From Sphingomonas sp. MA1305 (GTDB lineage: Bacteria; Pseudomonadota; Alphaproteobacteria; Sphingomonadales; Sphingomonadaceae): a DNA stretch of 64,000 nt. The stretch's first letter is position 1, and each line of letters begins with the position of its first letter. Location of the stretch: positions 558,001 through 622,000 of the forward strand of contig NZ_RCVT01000002.1 in the NCBI RefSeq assembly GCF_016107325.1, read 5' to 3'. Made by a program: the position numbers and the translations under genes. Shown here piece by piece: positions 34,578 through 43,914 of the stretch. The notes under the pieces are model-generated. The model made no database searches. It was not told the origin of the DNA and was given only the letters and a program-made list of their open reading frames with translations.

Positions 34578-35078
34578 TCAGCGCGCTGGGAGGCGCCGCC
34601 GCGCGTAGAGCGCGAGCTTGGCGACGATCTGGTCGGCGACGATGCCGGAGAGATTCTCCAGCGCGGTGTTCTCCGCCGCGATCGTCGCATATTCGGACGA
34701 GGTGATGACGTCGATGCCCGCGTCGGAGCCGGCGGTCGCGTCGAGCAACACGCTGCCGTCGCTGAGATTGACCAGCTGATAGCGCGCCCGCAGCGTCCGC
34801 CGCTCGCGCGTCACGCTGTCGTCGCGCCGTACGCCGAGGCCGGCGATCTGGTCGTCGAGCTTGACGTCCAGCCGGTATTGCGGCGTGCCGGACGCGGCGA
34901 GCCGGTCGCGCAGCGCATTGCCCATCAGCCAGCCGGCCTTGCCCTGGATCGGCGCGACCTCGACGCCGGACAGCGCCTGCGCCACCCCGCCGCCGGCGCC
35001 GCCGGCGTACAGGGGGTGCAGGCCGCAGCCGGTCAGCGGGACGAGCAGCAGCGCGGCGGCGAGGAATCGCTTGGTCAT
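34578..35078 (-). CDS. lptE: LPS-assembly lipoprotein LptE
   Basis: 166 residues. A lipoprotein signal ends [18 protein letters not shown] with the lipobox cysteine at residue 18. The mature protein has the alpha/beta fold of LptE, with [20 protein letters not shown] and [18 protein letters not shown]. LptE plugs the LptD barrel in the outer membrane and helps deliver lipopolysaccharide. Its start overlaps the leuS stop (ATGA type), and holA follows after 7 bases, so the three genes form an operon. Confidence 0.93.
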   Translation of the reverse strand: MTKRFLAAALLLVPLTGCGLHPLYAGGAGGGVAQALSGVEVAPIQGKAGWLMGNALRDRLAASGTPQYRLDVKLDDQIAGLGVRRDDSVTRERRTLRARYQLVNLSDGSVLLDATAGSDAGIDVITSSEYATIAAENTALENLSGIVADQIVAKLALYARRRLPAR

Positions 35079-37573
35079 GCGACGATATTGACCAAACGGC
35101 CGGGCACGACGATCACTTTCTTCGGCGCCTTGCCCTCCAGCGTGCGGACGATCTTGTCCGACGCCAGCGCCGCCGCCTCCAGCGCGTCCTTGGCCAGATC
35201 CTTCGGCACGGTCAGCGTATCGCGCAGCTTGCCGTTGACCTGCACCGCGATCGTCACCTCGTCCTCGACCAGCAGCGCCGCCTCCACCGCGGGCCAGGGC
35301 GCATCGGCGATCAGCCCGTCGAAGCCGTGACGTGACCAGGCTTCCTCGGCGATATGCGGTACCATCGGCGCGACCAGCAGCATCAGCGTGCGGATCGCAT
35401 TGCTGCGCGACGGCGAGGGCGGTGCCTTTTCGATCGCATTGGTCAGCTCATACAGCTTGGCCACCGCCTTGTTGAACGCCAGCGCCTCGATATCGAGCGC
35501 GACGCCGTGGATCGTCTGGTGCAGCTTGCGGTCGAGCGCGATGTCGCCGCCCTCTCCCGGCTCGGCCGGGTCGGCGTCGAACAAGCGCCACAGGCGCTGG
35601 ACGAAGCGCCACGATCCTTCGATCCCGGCTTCCGACCAGGGCAGGTCGCGCTCGGGCGGCGAGTCGGACAGCATGAACCAGCGCGTCGCGTCGGCACCAT
35701 ATTGATCGACGATCGGCTCGGGATCGACGGTGTTCTTCTTCGACTTCGACATCTTCTCGACGCGACCGACCTGGATCGGCTGTCCGGTCGCGGTCTCGAC
35801 GCCACCAGCGATCTCTGCCGGTGACAGCCAGCGGCCGTCCGCCGATTTGTACGTCTCGTGCGTCACCATGCCTTGGGTGAAGAGCCCGGTGAACGGCTCG
35901 GCGATGTCGAGCATGCCGATATGCTTGAGCGCCCGCGTCCAGAAGCGGGCGTAGAGCAGGTGCAGGATCGCATGCTCGACGCCGCCGATATACTGGCCGA
36001 CCGGCAGCCAGCTTTCCGCCACCGCGCGGTCGAAGGGCTTGTCGTCCGGCTGGCTGGCGAAGCGGATGAAATACCAGCTCGAATCGGCGAAGGTGTCGAG
36101 CGTGTCGGTCTCGCGCACCGCCTCGCCGCCGCAGGACGGGCAGGCGACGTGCTTCCACGTTGGATGCCGGTCAAGCGGATTGCCGGGCACGTCGAACGAC
36201 ACGTCCTCGGGCAGGACGACGGGCAGCTGGTCCTGCGGCACCGGCACCGCGCCGCAGGCGGAGCAATGGATGATCGGGATCGGCGTGCCCCAGTAGCGCT
36301 GGCGGCTGACGCCCCAGTCGCGCAGGCGGTAGACGGTCGACCCGCGGCCCCAGCCGTCGCCCTCCGCACGGCGGATCACCTCGCGCTTGGCGTCCTCGAC
36401 GTCCATGCCGTCGAGGAAGCGCGAATTCACGATGGTCCCAGGGCCGGTATAGGCCTCGTCGCCGTGGAAGACGGGATCGGTGATGGCGCCGTCGGAGACG
36501 ACGCGGCGCACCGGCAGGTCGTATTTGCGCGCGAAGTCGAGGTCGCGCTGGTCGTGCGCCGGAACGCCGAACACCGCGCCGGTGCCGTATTCCATCAGCA
36601 CGAAATTGGCGATGTAGACGGGCAGCTGCCATGTCGGATCGAGCGGATGCGCCGCGGTCAGCCCGGTGTCGAAGCCGAGCTTCTCCTGCGTCTCCAGCTC
36701 GGCTGCGGTGGTGCCGCCCTGCTTGCAGCGTTCGATGAACGCGGCGACGTCGGGCCGGTCGGCGAGCGCCTGCGCGATCGGATGATCCGCCGCCACCGCG
36801 ACGAAGCTTGCGCCGAAGATCGTGTCCGGGCGGGTGGAGAAGACCTCGACCGATCCGCCGTCGGACGTGACGAAGCGGAAGGTCAGCCCCTGGCTCTTGC
36901 CGATCCAGTTTTCCTGCATCAGCTTGACCTTGTCCGGCCAGTCCTTGAGCTCGCCGAGCCCGTCGATCAGTTCGTCGGCGAAGTCGGTGATTTTGAGGAA
37001 CCACTGGCTGAGCTTGCGCTTCTCGACCAGCGCGCCGGAGCGCCAGCCGCGGCCGTCGATCACCTGCTCGTTGGCGAGCACGGTCATGTCGACCGGGTCC
37101 CAGTTGACCGCCGATTCCTTGCGATAGACCAGGCCGCTCGCGAACATCGCCAGGAACAGCGCCTGTTCGTGCCCGTAATAGTCCGGCTCACAGGTCGCCA
37201 GTTCGCGCGTCCAGTCGAGCGCGAAGCCGAGCCGCTTCAGCTGCGCCTTCATTGTTGCGATGTTGGCGCGGGTCCAGGTGCCGGGGTGGACGCCCTTTTC
37301 CATCGCGGCATTCTCGGCCGGCATGCCGAACGCGTCCCAACCCATCGGGTGGAGCACTTCATAGCCGCGCATCCGCCGGAAGCGCGCCAGCACGTCGCCC
37401 ATCGTATAGTTGCGGACATGGCCCATGTGGATGCGCCCCGACGGATAGGGGAACATCTCCAGCACATAGCTTTGCGGCTTGCCGCTATTATCCTGGGCCG
37501 CAAAGGTGCGGCGCTCGTCCCAGATCGCCTGCCAGGCGGCGTCCGCCTTCAGGGCGTTGAAGCGCGTAGCCAC
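35075..37573 (-). CDS. leuS: Leucyl-tRNA synthetase
   Basis: 832 residues from the chosen GTG. The class I signatures are [15 protein letters not shown] (HMGH) near residue 46 and [16 protein letters not shown] near residue 605. The long editing domain and a zinc-like pair of motifs ([14 protein letters not shown] and [12 protein letters not shown]) lie between. It charges tRNA-Leu in the cytoplasm. The GTG at 37573 gives the family start [17 protein letters not shown]; an upstream GTG at 37645 would lie in an inverted repeat and is rejected. It heads the leuS-lptE-holA operon. Confidence 0.95.
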   Translation of the reverse strand: MATRFNALKADAAWQAIWDERRTFAAQDNSGKPQSYVLEMFPYPSGRIHMGHVRNYTMGDVLARFRRMRGYEVLHPMGWDAFGMPAENAAMEKGVHPGTWTRANIATMKAQLKRLGFALDWTRELATCEPDYYGHEQALFLAMFASGLVYRKESAVNWDPVDMTVLANEQVIDGRGWRSGALVEKRKLSQWFLKITDFADELIDGLGELKDWPDKVKLMQENWIGKSQGLTFRFVTSDGGSVEVFSTRPDTIFGASFVAVAADHPIAQALADRPDVAAFIERCKQGGTTAAELETQEKLGFDTGLTAAHPLDPTWQLPVYIANFVLMEYGTGAVFGVPAHDQRDLDFARKYDLPVRRVVSDGAITDPVFHGDEAYTGPGTIVNSRFLDGMDVEDAKREVIRRAEGDGWGRGSTVYRLRDWGVSRQRYWGTPIPIIHCSACGAVPVPQDQLPVVLPEDVSFDVPGNPLDRHPTWKHVACPSCGGEAVRETDTLDTFADSSWYFIRFASQPDDKPFDRAVAESWLPVGQYIGGVEHAILHLLYARFWTRALKHIGMLDIAEPFTGLFTQGMVTHETYKSADGRWLSPAEIAGGVETATGQPIQVGRVEKMSKSKKNTVDPEPIVDQYGADATRWFMLSDSPPERDLPWSEAGIEGSWRFVQRLWRLFDADPAEPGEGGDIALDRKLHQTIHGVALDIEALAFNKAVAKLYELTNAIEKAPPSPSRSNAIRTLMLLVAPMVPHIAEEAWSRHGFDGLIADAPWPAVEAALLVEDEVTIAVQVNGKLRDTLTVPKDLAKDALEAAALASDKIVRTLEGKAPKKVIVVPGRLVNIVA

Positions 37574-37611
37574 GGTCGGCTGAACTCCATGCGTTGTAGC
37601 GTCGTAAGTCT

Positions 37612-37690
37612 CGGTGCCGGCCCGCTCTCCCGTCCGACCGCCCACGGACTATCCTGATGAGCGGTCGGGCTGGGGAGCGGGCCGGCACCG
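37612..37690. repeat. Long inverted repeat upstream of leuS
   Basis: A perfect 16-bp inverted repeat, CGGTGCCGGCCCGCTC at 37612-37627 with its complement at 37675-37690, continues inward as an imperfect match (TCCCGTCCGACCG with CGGTCGGGCTGGG). It lies between the DUF3576 gene and leuS, both leftward. It could terminate the upstream transcript or be a member of a dispersed intergenic repeat. The possible upstream leuS start at 37645 is in its loop region. Confidence 0.8.
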
Positions 37691-37700
37691 CACACGGGCG

Positions 37701-38141
37701 TCAGCCCGCAATAGAAGCCCGGCGCAGGTCGCGCGCCTTGGTCAGGATGATGTCTTCCAGCTTCTGCGTGGTGGCGGCGGCGACCGGGGCGGCGACCCAC
37801 TGGCCGCCGCGGTTGACCTCGCGCAGCGCCGCGACGCGTACCGCGTCGGCGCGCAGATCCTGGTCGAGGATCGACACGGTGACCTTCATCCGCTCGGTCG
37901 GGACCTGCGGGTTGACGTACCAGTCGGTGACGATGACGCCGCCGTTGGAATCGGTCTGCACCAGCGGCATGAACGACAAGGTGTCGAGGCTGGCGCGCCA
38001 CAGATAGGAATTGACGCCGATCGTCGTCACCTTCGACGCGGCGAGATCGGCCTTGGCGGTACCCGACTTGCCATGGGCGCAGGCGGCGAGCGGCAGGGCG
38101 ACGACGGCGACCATGAGAGCGGTGCGCAACGAGCGGGTCAT
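37701..38141 (-). CDS. DUF3576 family lipoprotein
   Basis: 146 residues. A lipoprotein signal MTRSLRTALMVAVVALPLAA is followed by the lipobox cysteine at residue 21. The mature part fits DUF3576: IGVNSYLWRASLDTLSFMPL, then GGVIVTDWYVNPQVPTER and LDQDLRADAVRVAALREV. Its role is unknown; it is probably attached to the outer membrane, facing the periplasm. The ATG at 38141 is chosen, although the frame stays open. It lies upstream of leuS, separated by a long inverted repeat. Confidence 0.87.
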   Translation of the reverse strand: MTRSLRTALMVAVVALPLAACAHGKSGTAKADLAASKVTTIGVNSYLWRASLDTLSFMPLVQTDSNGGVIVTDWYVNPQVPTERMKVTVSILDQDLRADAVRVAALREVNRGGQWVAAPVAAATTQKLEDIILTKARDLRRASIAG

Positions 38142-38280
38142 GGCGGTAGGGTCCTTGGACAGGGGAATGGCTTTCGCTCTACAGCCAGCCCCCCGACGCT
38201 GCAAGGCGGCGCCCCGTCCCCCTCGCGCCTGTCCGCCAGACGTCCTATATTGTCGGTCTGTCGCGATATCTGTGTGCCGG

Positions 38281-38307
38281 ATGCAACATTCGGAGGAAAT
38301 GTTGCAT
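38281..38307. repeat. Perfect 10-bp hairpin with Shine-Dalgarno-like loop
   Basis: ATGCAACATT-CGGAGGA-AATGTTGCAT: a 10-bp perfect stem with a 7-base loop. On the plus strand the loop is CGGAGGA (ribosome-binding-like); on the minus strand it is TCCTCCG (anti-Shine-Dalgarno-like). It lies in the divergent region between the DUF3576 gene and the gene at 38389. A 17-codon frame, ATG at 38299, follows the loop motif. Confidence 0.8.
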
Positions 38308-38388
38308 GGGGGCCACGCCAGACCATGTTGGCTTGAGGCGGAATCGTGGTAGGCGCGTTGCCGCGGGAATCTAAAGGGGTTTCGAATC

Positions 38389-39117
38389 GTGATCGCGAAG
38401 CGGGCGATGGCTGCAATGATGGCGGGGGCGCTGGTCGCCACCGGCGTCATCGTCGCGCCCGCCTTCGGAGCGGCGGAGGGGACGCGCGTCGTTCGCCGCG
38501 CCGCGCCGGCGCCGATGCGCTTCTCCGGCTCGTTCACGCCGGCCGCCGCCGACCCGCGCCTCGCCGCGGTGATCGCGCGCGCCGGCCTCGACGATGCCGC
38601 CTTCCGCTTCACCCCGGCCGAAGGGCGCCAGGACAAGCGCCGGGTGACCGTCGCGGTGCGTGCCCGCTCGAACCGGGCGCTGACCGTGGCTGCCATCGAT
38701 CCGGCACGCGCCGGCCCGGCCAAGCCGGCGACGCTCGGCATCCAGCCGATCGCCTATAATCTGGGCGTTTCAGTCGGTTGGAAGAAATTCGCGCTGTCGG
38801 GCGACGTGTCGCGCCTCGACCTCGGGCCGCAGCCGGGCAGCCGCGAATCGGCGGATGTCGCGCTCACCTATCGCGCCGGTCGCGCCAGCAGCCGCCTGAC
38901 CGCGGTCGCCGATCGTCCGCTCGGCAACACCAACAAGCTGGTCGAGGACATGCCGAGCTATTCGGTCGATCTCAGCAGCTCCTATTCGCTGACCCGCAAT
39001 CTCGATCTGACCGCGGGCATGCGCTACCGGTCCGATCGCGACCGGCTGACCCGCGTCGGCGACGACGACCGTCACGACAGCCAGTCCGTCTACGTCGGTA
39101 CCGCCTTCCGCTTCTGA
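38389..39117 (+). CDS. Exported envelope protein, outer-membrane barrel-like
   Basis: 242 residues. A signal peptide (MIAKRAMAAMMAGALVATGV, cleavage near AFGAAE) predicts export. The C-terminal half has alternating polar and hydrophobic residues of beta-strand type (VDLSSSYSLTRNLDLTAGMR) and ends in YVGTAFRF with a terminal F, the usual outer-membrane barrel signal. No function is recognised. The start is GTG at 38389, preceded by AAAGGGG. A perfect hairpin and a 17-codon leader frame lie about 80 bases upstream. Confidence 0.7.
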   Translation: MIAKRAMAAMMAGALVATGVIVAPAFGAAEGTRVVRRAAPAPMRFSGSFTPAAADPRLAAVIARAGLDDAAFRFTPAEGRQDKRRVTVAVRARSNRALTVAAIDPARAGPAKPATLGIQPIAYNLGVSVGWKKFALSGDVSRLDLGPQPGSRESADVALTYRAGRASSRLTAVADRPLGNTNKLVEDMPSYSVDLSSSYSLTRNLDLTAGMRYRSDRDRLTRVGDDDRHDSQSVYVGTAFRF

Positions 39118-39359
39118 TCCTCGAAAGGGGATCGCGTCACCAGCCGACCGCCGTTGACGGCGGGCGGCGGCCTGTCGCGCAGCGATCACCGTGTTCCATC
39201 GCCCCTGTCCACGCCGGCGAATGCCAGGTCCAGCGGACAAGGTCTCTGCGATGAAGGGCGATACGGATCAGCAGCGTTCCCCAAGCAGCTTTCGGCGCGC
39301 GTCGGCGAGGGGCGTAATGGCCAGCGCGATGCTTCGTCTTCGGGCGAATCGACCCCGCC

Positions 39360-40883
39360 TTAGCCGACCGGCGCACCGACGTTGGGCAGGGTCGCATCCT
39401 CGGCGCGCGGCATCTTGCCGAACAACGCCCGGTCGGCCGGGCCGAAGGCGAAGCGCCACAGGATCAGCAGATAGGTCGCCGCGATCGCCGGTTCGCCGAA
39501 CAGCAGTTCCGCCCATTCCAGCTCGTGCGGCAGCATGGTGAACAGCGTGCCGACGACGATCGCCGCAGCGGCCGCGCCGGCCAGCGGCCAGCGCCACGGC
39601 GACACCGGCGCCGCCAGGATGTGACCGAGCAGCCGCGCCTTGACGACCGAGGTCAGCCCGACGCTGAGCATCAGCGCGAGGGCGGGGCCCGCCGCCTGCC
39701 ACACCTCCGGCCAGCCGAACGCGCGCGCCGCCATGATGAAGCCGAAGCTGAGGCCGATCTGCACCGCCAGCATCACCACCGAGATGATCAGATTGCGGTG
39801 CCGCGCCGTATAGACCAGCGCCGATTCGCATACCGCCCCGGTCGAGGCGAGCACCTCCGCGGTGAGCAGGAAGCCGAGCGCATAGCTGCCGGCGACGAAC
39901 TGCGGCCCGACCACGCCCATCACCGCCTCGCCGGGGATCGATCCCATCAGCGCCAGGCCGCCCTGCGCCGCCATGATCCAGAAGGCGACTTGGCGCACCT
40001 GGTTGGCGATCGCGGCGCGGTCGTTCACCGCCAGGCTCTGGGTGATCACGGGGCCGAGGATGGGGTCGAAGCTGGTCTTCAGCTTCTGCGGCAGCGAGGC
40101 GACCTGTTGCGCCATGTAATAGATGCCGACCACCTTGGGTTCGAAGGTCAGGCCGAGGATGAAGCGGTCGACGTTGCGGCTGCCCCATTCCAGCGCGTCG
40201 GCGCCGGCGAGCGGCGCGTTCGACCGCGCCAGTGCGAACAGCGCGCCGGGATGCGGCGACCAGCCCTTGGGCAGGCCGTAGCTCTTGAGGAACGGGACCA
40301 GGCTGGCGATCAGCGCCGCGGTCATCGAGGCGACATAGGCCAGGACCAGCCCGTCCTTGGTGGTGAAGAAGGAAAAGACCCAGGCGGCGATCGAGATCGT
40401 CCACGGCTCCACCACCGCCCGCGCGGTCACCGCCGCCTTGACGTCGTGGCGATAGGCCAGGGCGGCAAGGCTGACATCGCTCCACGCCACCGCGACGATG
40501 ATACACGGCAGGAACCGGTCCAGCCCGGTGACCTGCGTATTGGCGTACATCACTTCTGGAAAGGCGATCAGCAGCCCGCTCGCCGCGATCGAGGCGATGA
40601 ACGCCACCGCCAGCGCATCCCAGACGACATGCGCATGCGGGCGATCCTCCGCCGATGCCAGCGCCTGCGCCAGGCCACGTTTCAGGCCGAGCGTCGCGAC
40701 CAGCGCGGCGAGTTCGACCACCACCACCGCCAGCGCGAACCGCCCGACCAGATCGGCGCCATAGAGCCGCCCGGCGATGAACAGGAACGGGATGCGCGCG
40801 GCGAGGCGCAGCACGAAGCCGGCGATGTTGGTCCGCCCGCCCTTTGCCAGTGCGTCGATGTCCTGCGAATCGGAAGCCATCAA
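39360..40883 (-). CDS. Oligosaccharide/polysaccharide flippase-like membrane protein
   Basis: 507 residues with about 12-14 membrane helices, in the MOP/Wzx-type fold. It starts TNIAGFVLRLAARIPFLFIA, and the middle loop contains EWGSRNVDRFILGLTF, a pattern seen in polysaccharide transport proteins. It probably flips lipid-linked oligosaccharides across the inner membrane or exports polysaccharide. No glycosyltransferase operon surrounds it here, so the substrate is unknown. Two adjacent ATG codons (MMASD) can start it. A paired repeat at 40902-40995 precedes it. Confidence 0.85.
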   Translation of the reverse strand: MMASDSQDIDALAKGGRTNIAGFVLRLAARIPFLFIAGRLYGADLVGRFALAVVVVELAALVATLGLKRGLAQALASAEDRPHAHVVWDALAVAFIASIAASGLLIAFPEVMYANTQVTGLDRFLPCIIVAVAWSDVSLAALAYRHDVKAAVTARAVVEPWTISIAAWVFSFFTTKDGLVLAYVASMTAALIASLVPFLKSYGLPKGWSPHPGALFALARSNAPLAGADALEWGSRNVDRFILGLTFEPKVVGIYYMAQQVASLPQKLKTSFDPILGPVITQSLAVNDRAAIANQVRQVAFWIMAAQGGLALMGSIPGEAVMGVVGPQFVAGSYALGFLLTAEVLASTGAVCESALVYTARHRNLIISVVMLAVQIGLSFGFIMAARAFGWPEVWQAAGPALALMLSVGLTSVVKARLLGHILAAPVSPWRWPLAGAAAAAIVVGTLFTMLPHELEWAELLFGEPAIAATYLLILWRFAFGPADRALFGKMPRAEDATLPNVGAPVG

Positions 40884-40901
40884 CGGCTGGCCGTACGGCC
40901 A

Positions 40902-40995
40902 CCCTCACCCTTCCGGCGCTGCGCGCCTCCCTCCCTCGCCCAATGGGAGAGGGAAGGGGCTCGCTCACTGCCGGCGAGTGGGAATGGTGAGGGGG
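40902..40995. repeat. Imperfect inverted intergenic repeat
   Basis: CCCTCACCCTTCC at the left end faces GGAATGGTGAGGG at the right end, and the inner arms CTCCCTCCCTCGCCCA and TGGGAGAGGGAAGG also pair. It lies between the polA stop and the flippase start, both leftward. The type resembles common C/T-rich palindromic intergenic repeats of Gram-negative genomes. Confidence 0.65.
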
Positions 40996-41013
40996 ATTGC
41001 GAAACGGCAGCGA

Positions 41014-43788
41014 TCAATGCGCCGCTCCCCAGCTCGCGCCGACGCCGATCTCGATGCCCAGCGGCACGGTCAGCGTTACGGCCGGCTCCGCCGCGGTCGC
41101 CATCACCCGCTCGATCACCGGTCGCGCCGCCGCGACGTCGCCCTCCGGCAACTCGAAAACCAGTTCGTCGTGCACCTGCAGCAGCATCTGCACGTTCGGC
41201 AGGCCCGCCGCGGCGAGTGCCGGTTCCATCCGCACCATCGCGCGCTTGATGATGTCGGCGCTGGTCCCCTGGATCGGCGCGTTGATCGCGGCACGCTCGG
41301 CGCCCTGGCGCTCGTGCTGCACCCGCGACTTGATCCGCGGAAAGTGCGTCTTGCGCCCGAACAGCGTCGTGGTGAAGCCGCGCTCGCGAACCTGCGTCAG
41401 CGTTTCGGCGATGTAGCGGTTGATGCCGGGGAATCGCTCGAAATAGCGGTCGATCATCGCCTGCGCCTCGTCGGCACCGATATCCAGCCGTCCCGCCAGA
41501 CCCCAGCGGCTGATGCCGTAGAGGATCGCGAAGTTGATCGTCTTGGCCTTCGCCCGCGTGTCGCGCGTCACCTCGCCGAACAATTCCTGGGCGGTCAGGC
41601 TGTGGATGTCGTCGCCGCGCGCGAAGGCGTCGCGCAGCTGCGGCACGTCCGCCATATGCGCGGCGAGGCGCAGCTCGATCTGCGAATAGTCGGCGGCGAG
41701 GATGACGTTGCCCGGCTCCGCGACGAAGGCGTCGCGGATCTGGCGGCCGACCTCGGTACGGATCGGGATGTTCTGGAGGTTGGGCTCGGTCGACGACAGC
41801 CGGCCGGTCTGCGCACCGGTCAGGCTATAGCTGGTGTGCACCCGCCCCGTCGCCGGATTGATCTCCTCCTGCAGCGCGTCGGTATAGGTGTTCTTGAGCT
41901 TGGTCAGCTGGCGCCATTCCAGCACGCGCGCGGCGATGTCCGCGCCCGGCGAATCCTTGTCGGCGGCGATCCGCTCCAGCTCGGTGACGTCGGTCGAATA
42001 GACGCCGGACTTGCCCTTGCGGCCGCCCTTGATCCCCATCCGCTCGAACAGCACGTCGCCCAATTGCTTGGGGCTGCCGATCGTGAACGGCGCGCCGGCG
42101 ATGCCGTGGATCACCGTCTCCAATTCGCCGATCTGGCCGCTGAATTCCGCCGACAGGCCGGACAGTCGCTCACGGTCGACCTTGATCCCGCGCGTCTCCA
42201 TCCGCGCGATCACCGGCACCAGCGGCCGGTCGACCATCTCGTAGACGCGGGTCGACCCCTCGACGGGCAACCGCGCCTTGAACCGCTTCCACAAGCGATA
42301 GGTGACGTCCGCATCCTCGGCGGCGTAGCGGGTCGCGGCCTTGAGATCGACCTCGTGGAAGCCGCGCTGCGACTTGCCCGTGCCGACCACGTCCTTGAAG
42401 GCGATGCAGCTGTGCGACAGATGCGTCGCGGCGAGTTCGTCCATGCCGTGGCCGTGCAGCCCGGCGTCGAGGTCGAAGCTCATTACGATCGTGTCATCGT
42501 GCGGCGCGACCGTGATGCCGCCGACCTCGTCGCACAGGCTGAGCACGGTCATGTCGTATTTGAGGTTGTGGCCGATCTTGAGCACCGACGGATCCTCGCA
42601 CAGCGCCTTCAGCTTGGTCAGCGCGAGCGTGCGGTCGAGCTGCACCGGCGTCTCGCCGAACAGGTCGCTGCCGCCATGGCCGAGCGGGATGTAGCAGGCG
42701 AGATTGGCGGCCAGCGCCAGGCTGACGCCGACCAGCCTGGCGCGGGTCGCGTCGGTGCCGGTCGTCTCGGTGTCGATCGCGACCCAGCCCTGATGGCGGG
42801 CGACGGTGATCCACCGGTCCAGCGCCGCCTCGTCTACCACCGTTTCATAGCCGTCGTGATCGCACGGCGGGTCTTCCTCGAACGGCGCGTCGGTCGTTTC
42901 CTCGACCGGCGCATCGGCGACCTGGCCGAGCCGCGACAGCAGCGACTTGAAGCCGTGATGCTCCAGGAAGGCACGCAGCGGCGCGTCCGGAATGCCCTGC
43001 ATCGCCAGTTCCTCGAGCGGATGCTCGAGCGGCACGTCGCAGGCGAGCTCGACCAGCTTGCGGCTCAGCCGCGCCTTGTCGGCATGTTCGATCAGGTTCT
43101 CGCGCAGCTTGCCCTTCTTGAACGTGTCGGACGCCGCGGCGGCGAGCACGCCTTCGACATCGCCATGTTCCAGGATCAGCTTGGCCGCGGTCTTCGGCCC
43201 GACGCCGGGGACGCCCGGCACGTTGTCGACGCTGTCGCCCATCAGCGCCAGCACGTCGCCCAGCTTCTCCGGCCCGACGCCGAACTTCTCGACCACCGCC
43301 TCCGGCCCGAGCCGGCGGTTGTTCATCGTGTCGAGCATATCGACCGACGGATCGGTCATCAGCTGCATCAGGTCCTTGTCGGAACTGACGATCGTCACCT
43401 GCCAGCCCTGCGCCAGCGCCGCCTTGGTATAGCTGGCGATCAGGTCGTCCGCCTCCCAGCCTTCCTCCTCGATGCACGGCAGCGAAAAGGCGCGCGTCGC
43501 GTCGCGGATCATCGGGAATTGCGGGACCAGATCCTCCGGCGGCGGCGGCCGATGCGCCTTGTACTGGTCGTACATCTGGTTGCGGAAGGTCGACGACGAT
43601 TTGTCGAGGATGACCGCCATGTGCGTCGGCCCGTCCGCCTTGTGCAGGTCGTCGGCAAGCCGCCACAGCATCGTCGTATAGCCATAGACGGCGCCCACCG
43701 GCTCGCCATGTTTGTTGGTCAGCGGCGGCAGCCGGTGATAGGCGCGGAAGATATAGCCCGAGCCGTCGACGAGATAGAGATGGGGCAT
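41014..43788 (-). CDS. polA: DNA polymerase I
   Basis: 924 residues with all three domains. The 5'-nuclease part (about 1-290) starts LYLVDGSGYIFRAYHRLPPL. The 3'-5' exonuclease part (about 310-500) keeps DTETTG near residue 338, so proofreading should be active. The polymerase domain carries motif A DYSQIELRLAAH near residue 698, motif B AKAKTINFAILYG and motif C QVHDELVFELPE near residue 872. It fills gaps in repair and replaces RNA primers. An ATG at 43788 is used. No LexA box was seen upstream. Confidence 0.97.
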   Translation of the reverse strand: MPHLYLVDGSGYIFRAYHRLPPLTNKHGEPVGAVYGYTTMLWRLADDLHKADGPTHMAVILDKSSSTFRNQMYDQYKAHRPPPPEDLVPQFPMIRDATRAFSLPCIEEEGWEADDLIASYTKAALAQGWQVTIVSSDKDLMQLMTDPSVDMLDTMNNRRLGPEAVVEKFGVGPEKLGDVLALMGDSVDNVPGVPGVGPKTAAKLILEHGDVEGVLAAAASDTFKKGKLRENLIEHADKARLSRKLVELACDVPLEHPLEELAMQGIPDAPLRAFLEHHGFKSLLSRLGQVADAPVEETTDAPFEEDPPCDHDGYETVVDEAALDRWITVARHQGWVAIDTETTGTDATRARLVGVSLALAANLACYIPLGHGGSDLFGETPVQLDRTLALTKLKALCEDPSVLKIGHNLKYDMTVLSLCDEVGGITVAPHDDTIVMSFDLDAGLHGHGMDELAATHLSHSCIAFKDVVGTGKSQRGFHEVDLKAATRYAAEDADVTYRLWKRFKARLPVEGSTRVYEMVDRPLVPVIARMETRGIKVDRERLSGLSAEFSGQIGELETVIHGIAGAPFTIGSPKQLGDVLFERMGIKGGRKGKSGVYSTDVTELERIAADKDSPGADIAARVLEWRQLTKLKNTYTDALQEEINPATGRVHTSYSLTGAQTGRLSSTEPNLQNIPIRTEVGRQIRDAFVAEPGNVILAADYSQIELRLAAHMADVPQLRDAFARGDDIHSLTAQELFGEVTRDTRAKAKTINFAILYGISRWGLAGRLDIGADEAQAMIDRYFERFPGINRYIAETLTQVRERGFTTTLFGRKTHFPRIKSRVQHERQGAERAAINAPIQGTSADIIKRAMVRMEPALAAAGLPNVQMLLQVHDELVFELPEGDVAAARPVIERVMATAAEPAVTLTVPLGIEIGVGASWGAAH

Positions 43789-43888
43789 CGTCCCTGCCGC
43801 TTAGCGGATCGGGGAGAGGGGGCCAACGTAATCCTAACGGTTGCGGCACGGATGTGGCGACACTGTGTCCTTCGTGTCGCTTACGCTC

Positions 43889-43906
43889 CCTCCCGCGAGC
43901 GGGAGG
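43889..43906 (-). terminator. Small palindrome after the beta-lactamase-like gene
   Basis: CCTCCCGC-GA-GCGGGAGG, a perfect 8-bp stem with a 2-base centre. It lies 9 bases after the stop of the leftward gene at 43915. No T-run follows, so termination is uncertain. Confidence 0.4.
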
Positions 43907-43914
43907 GGCAGTGC

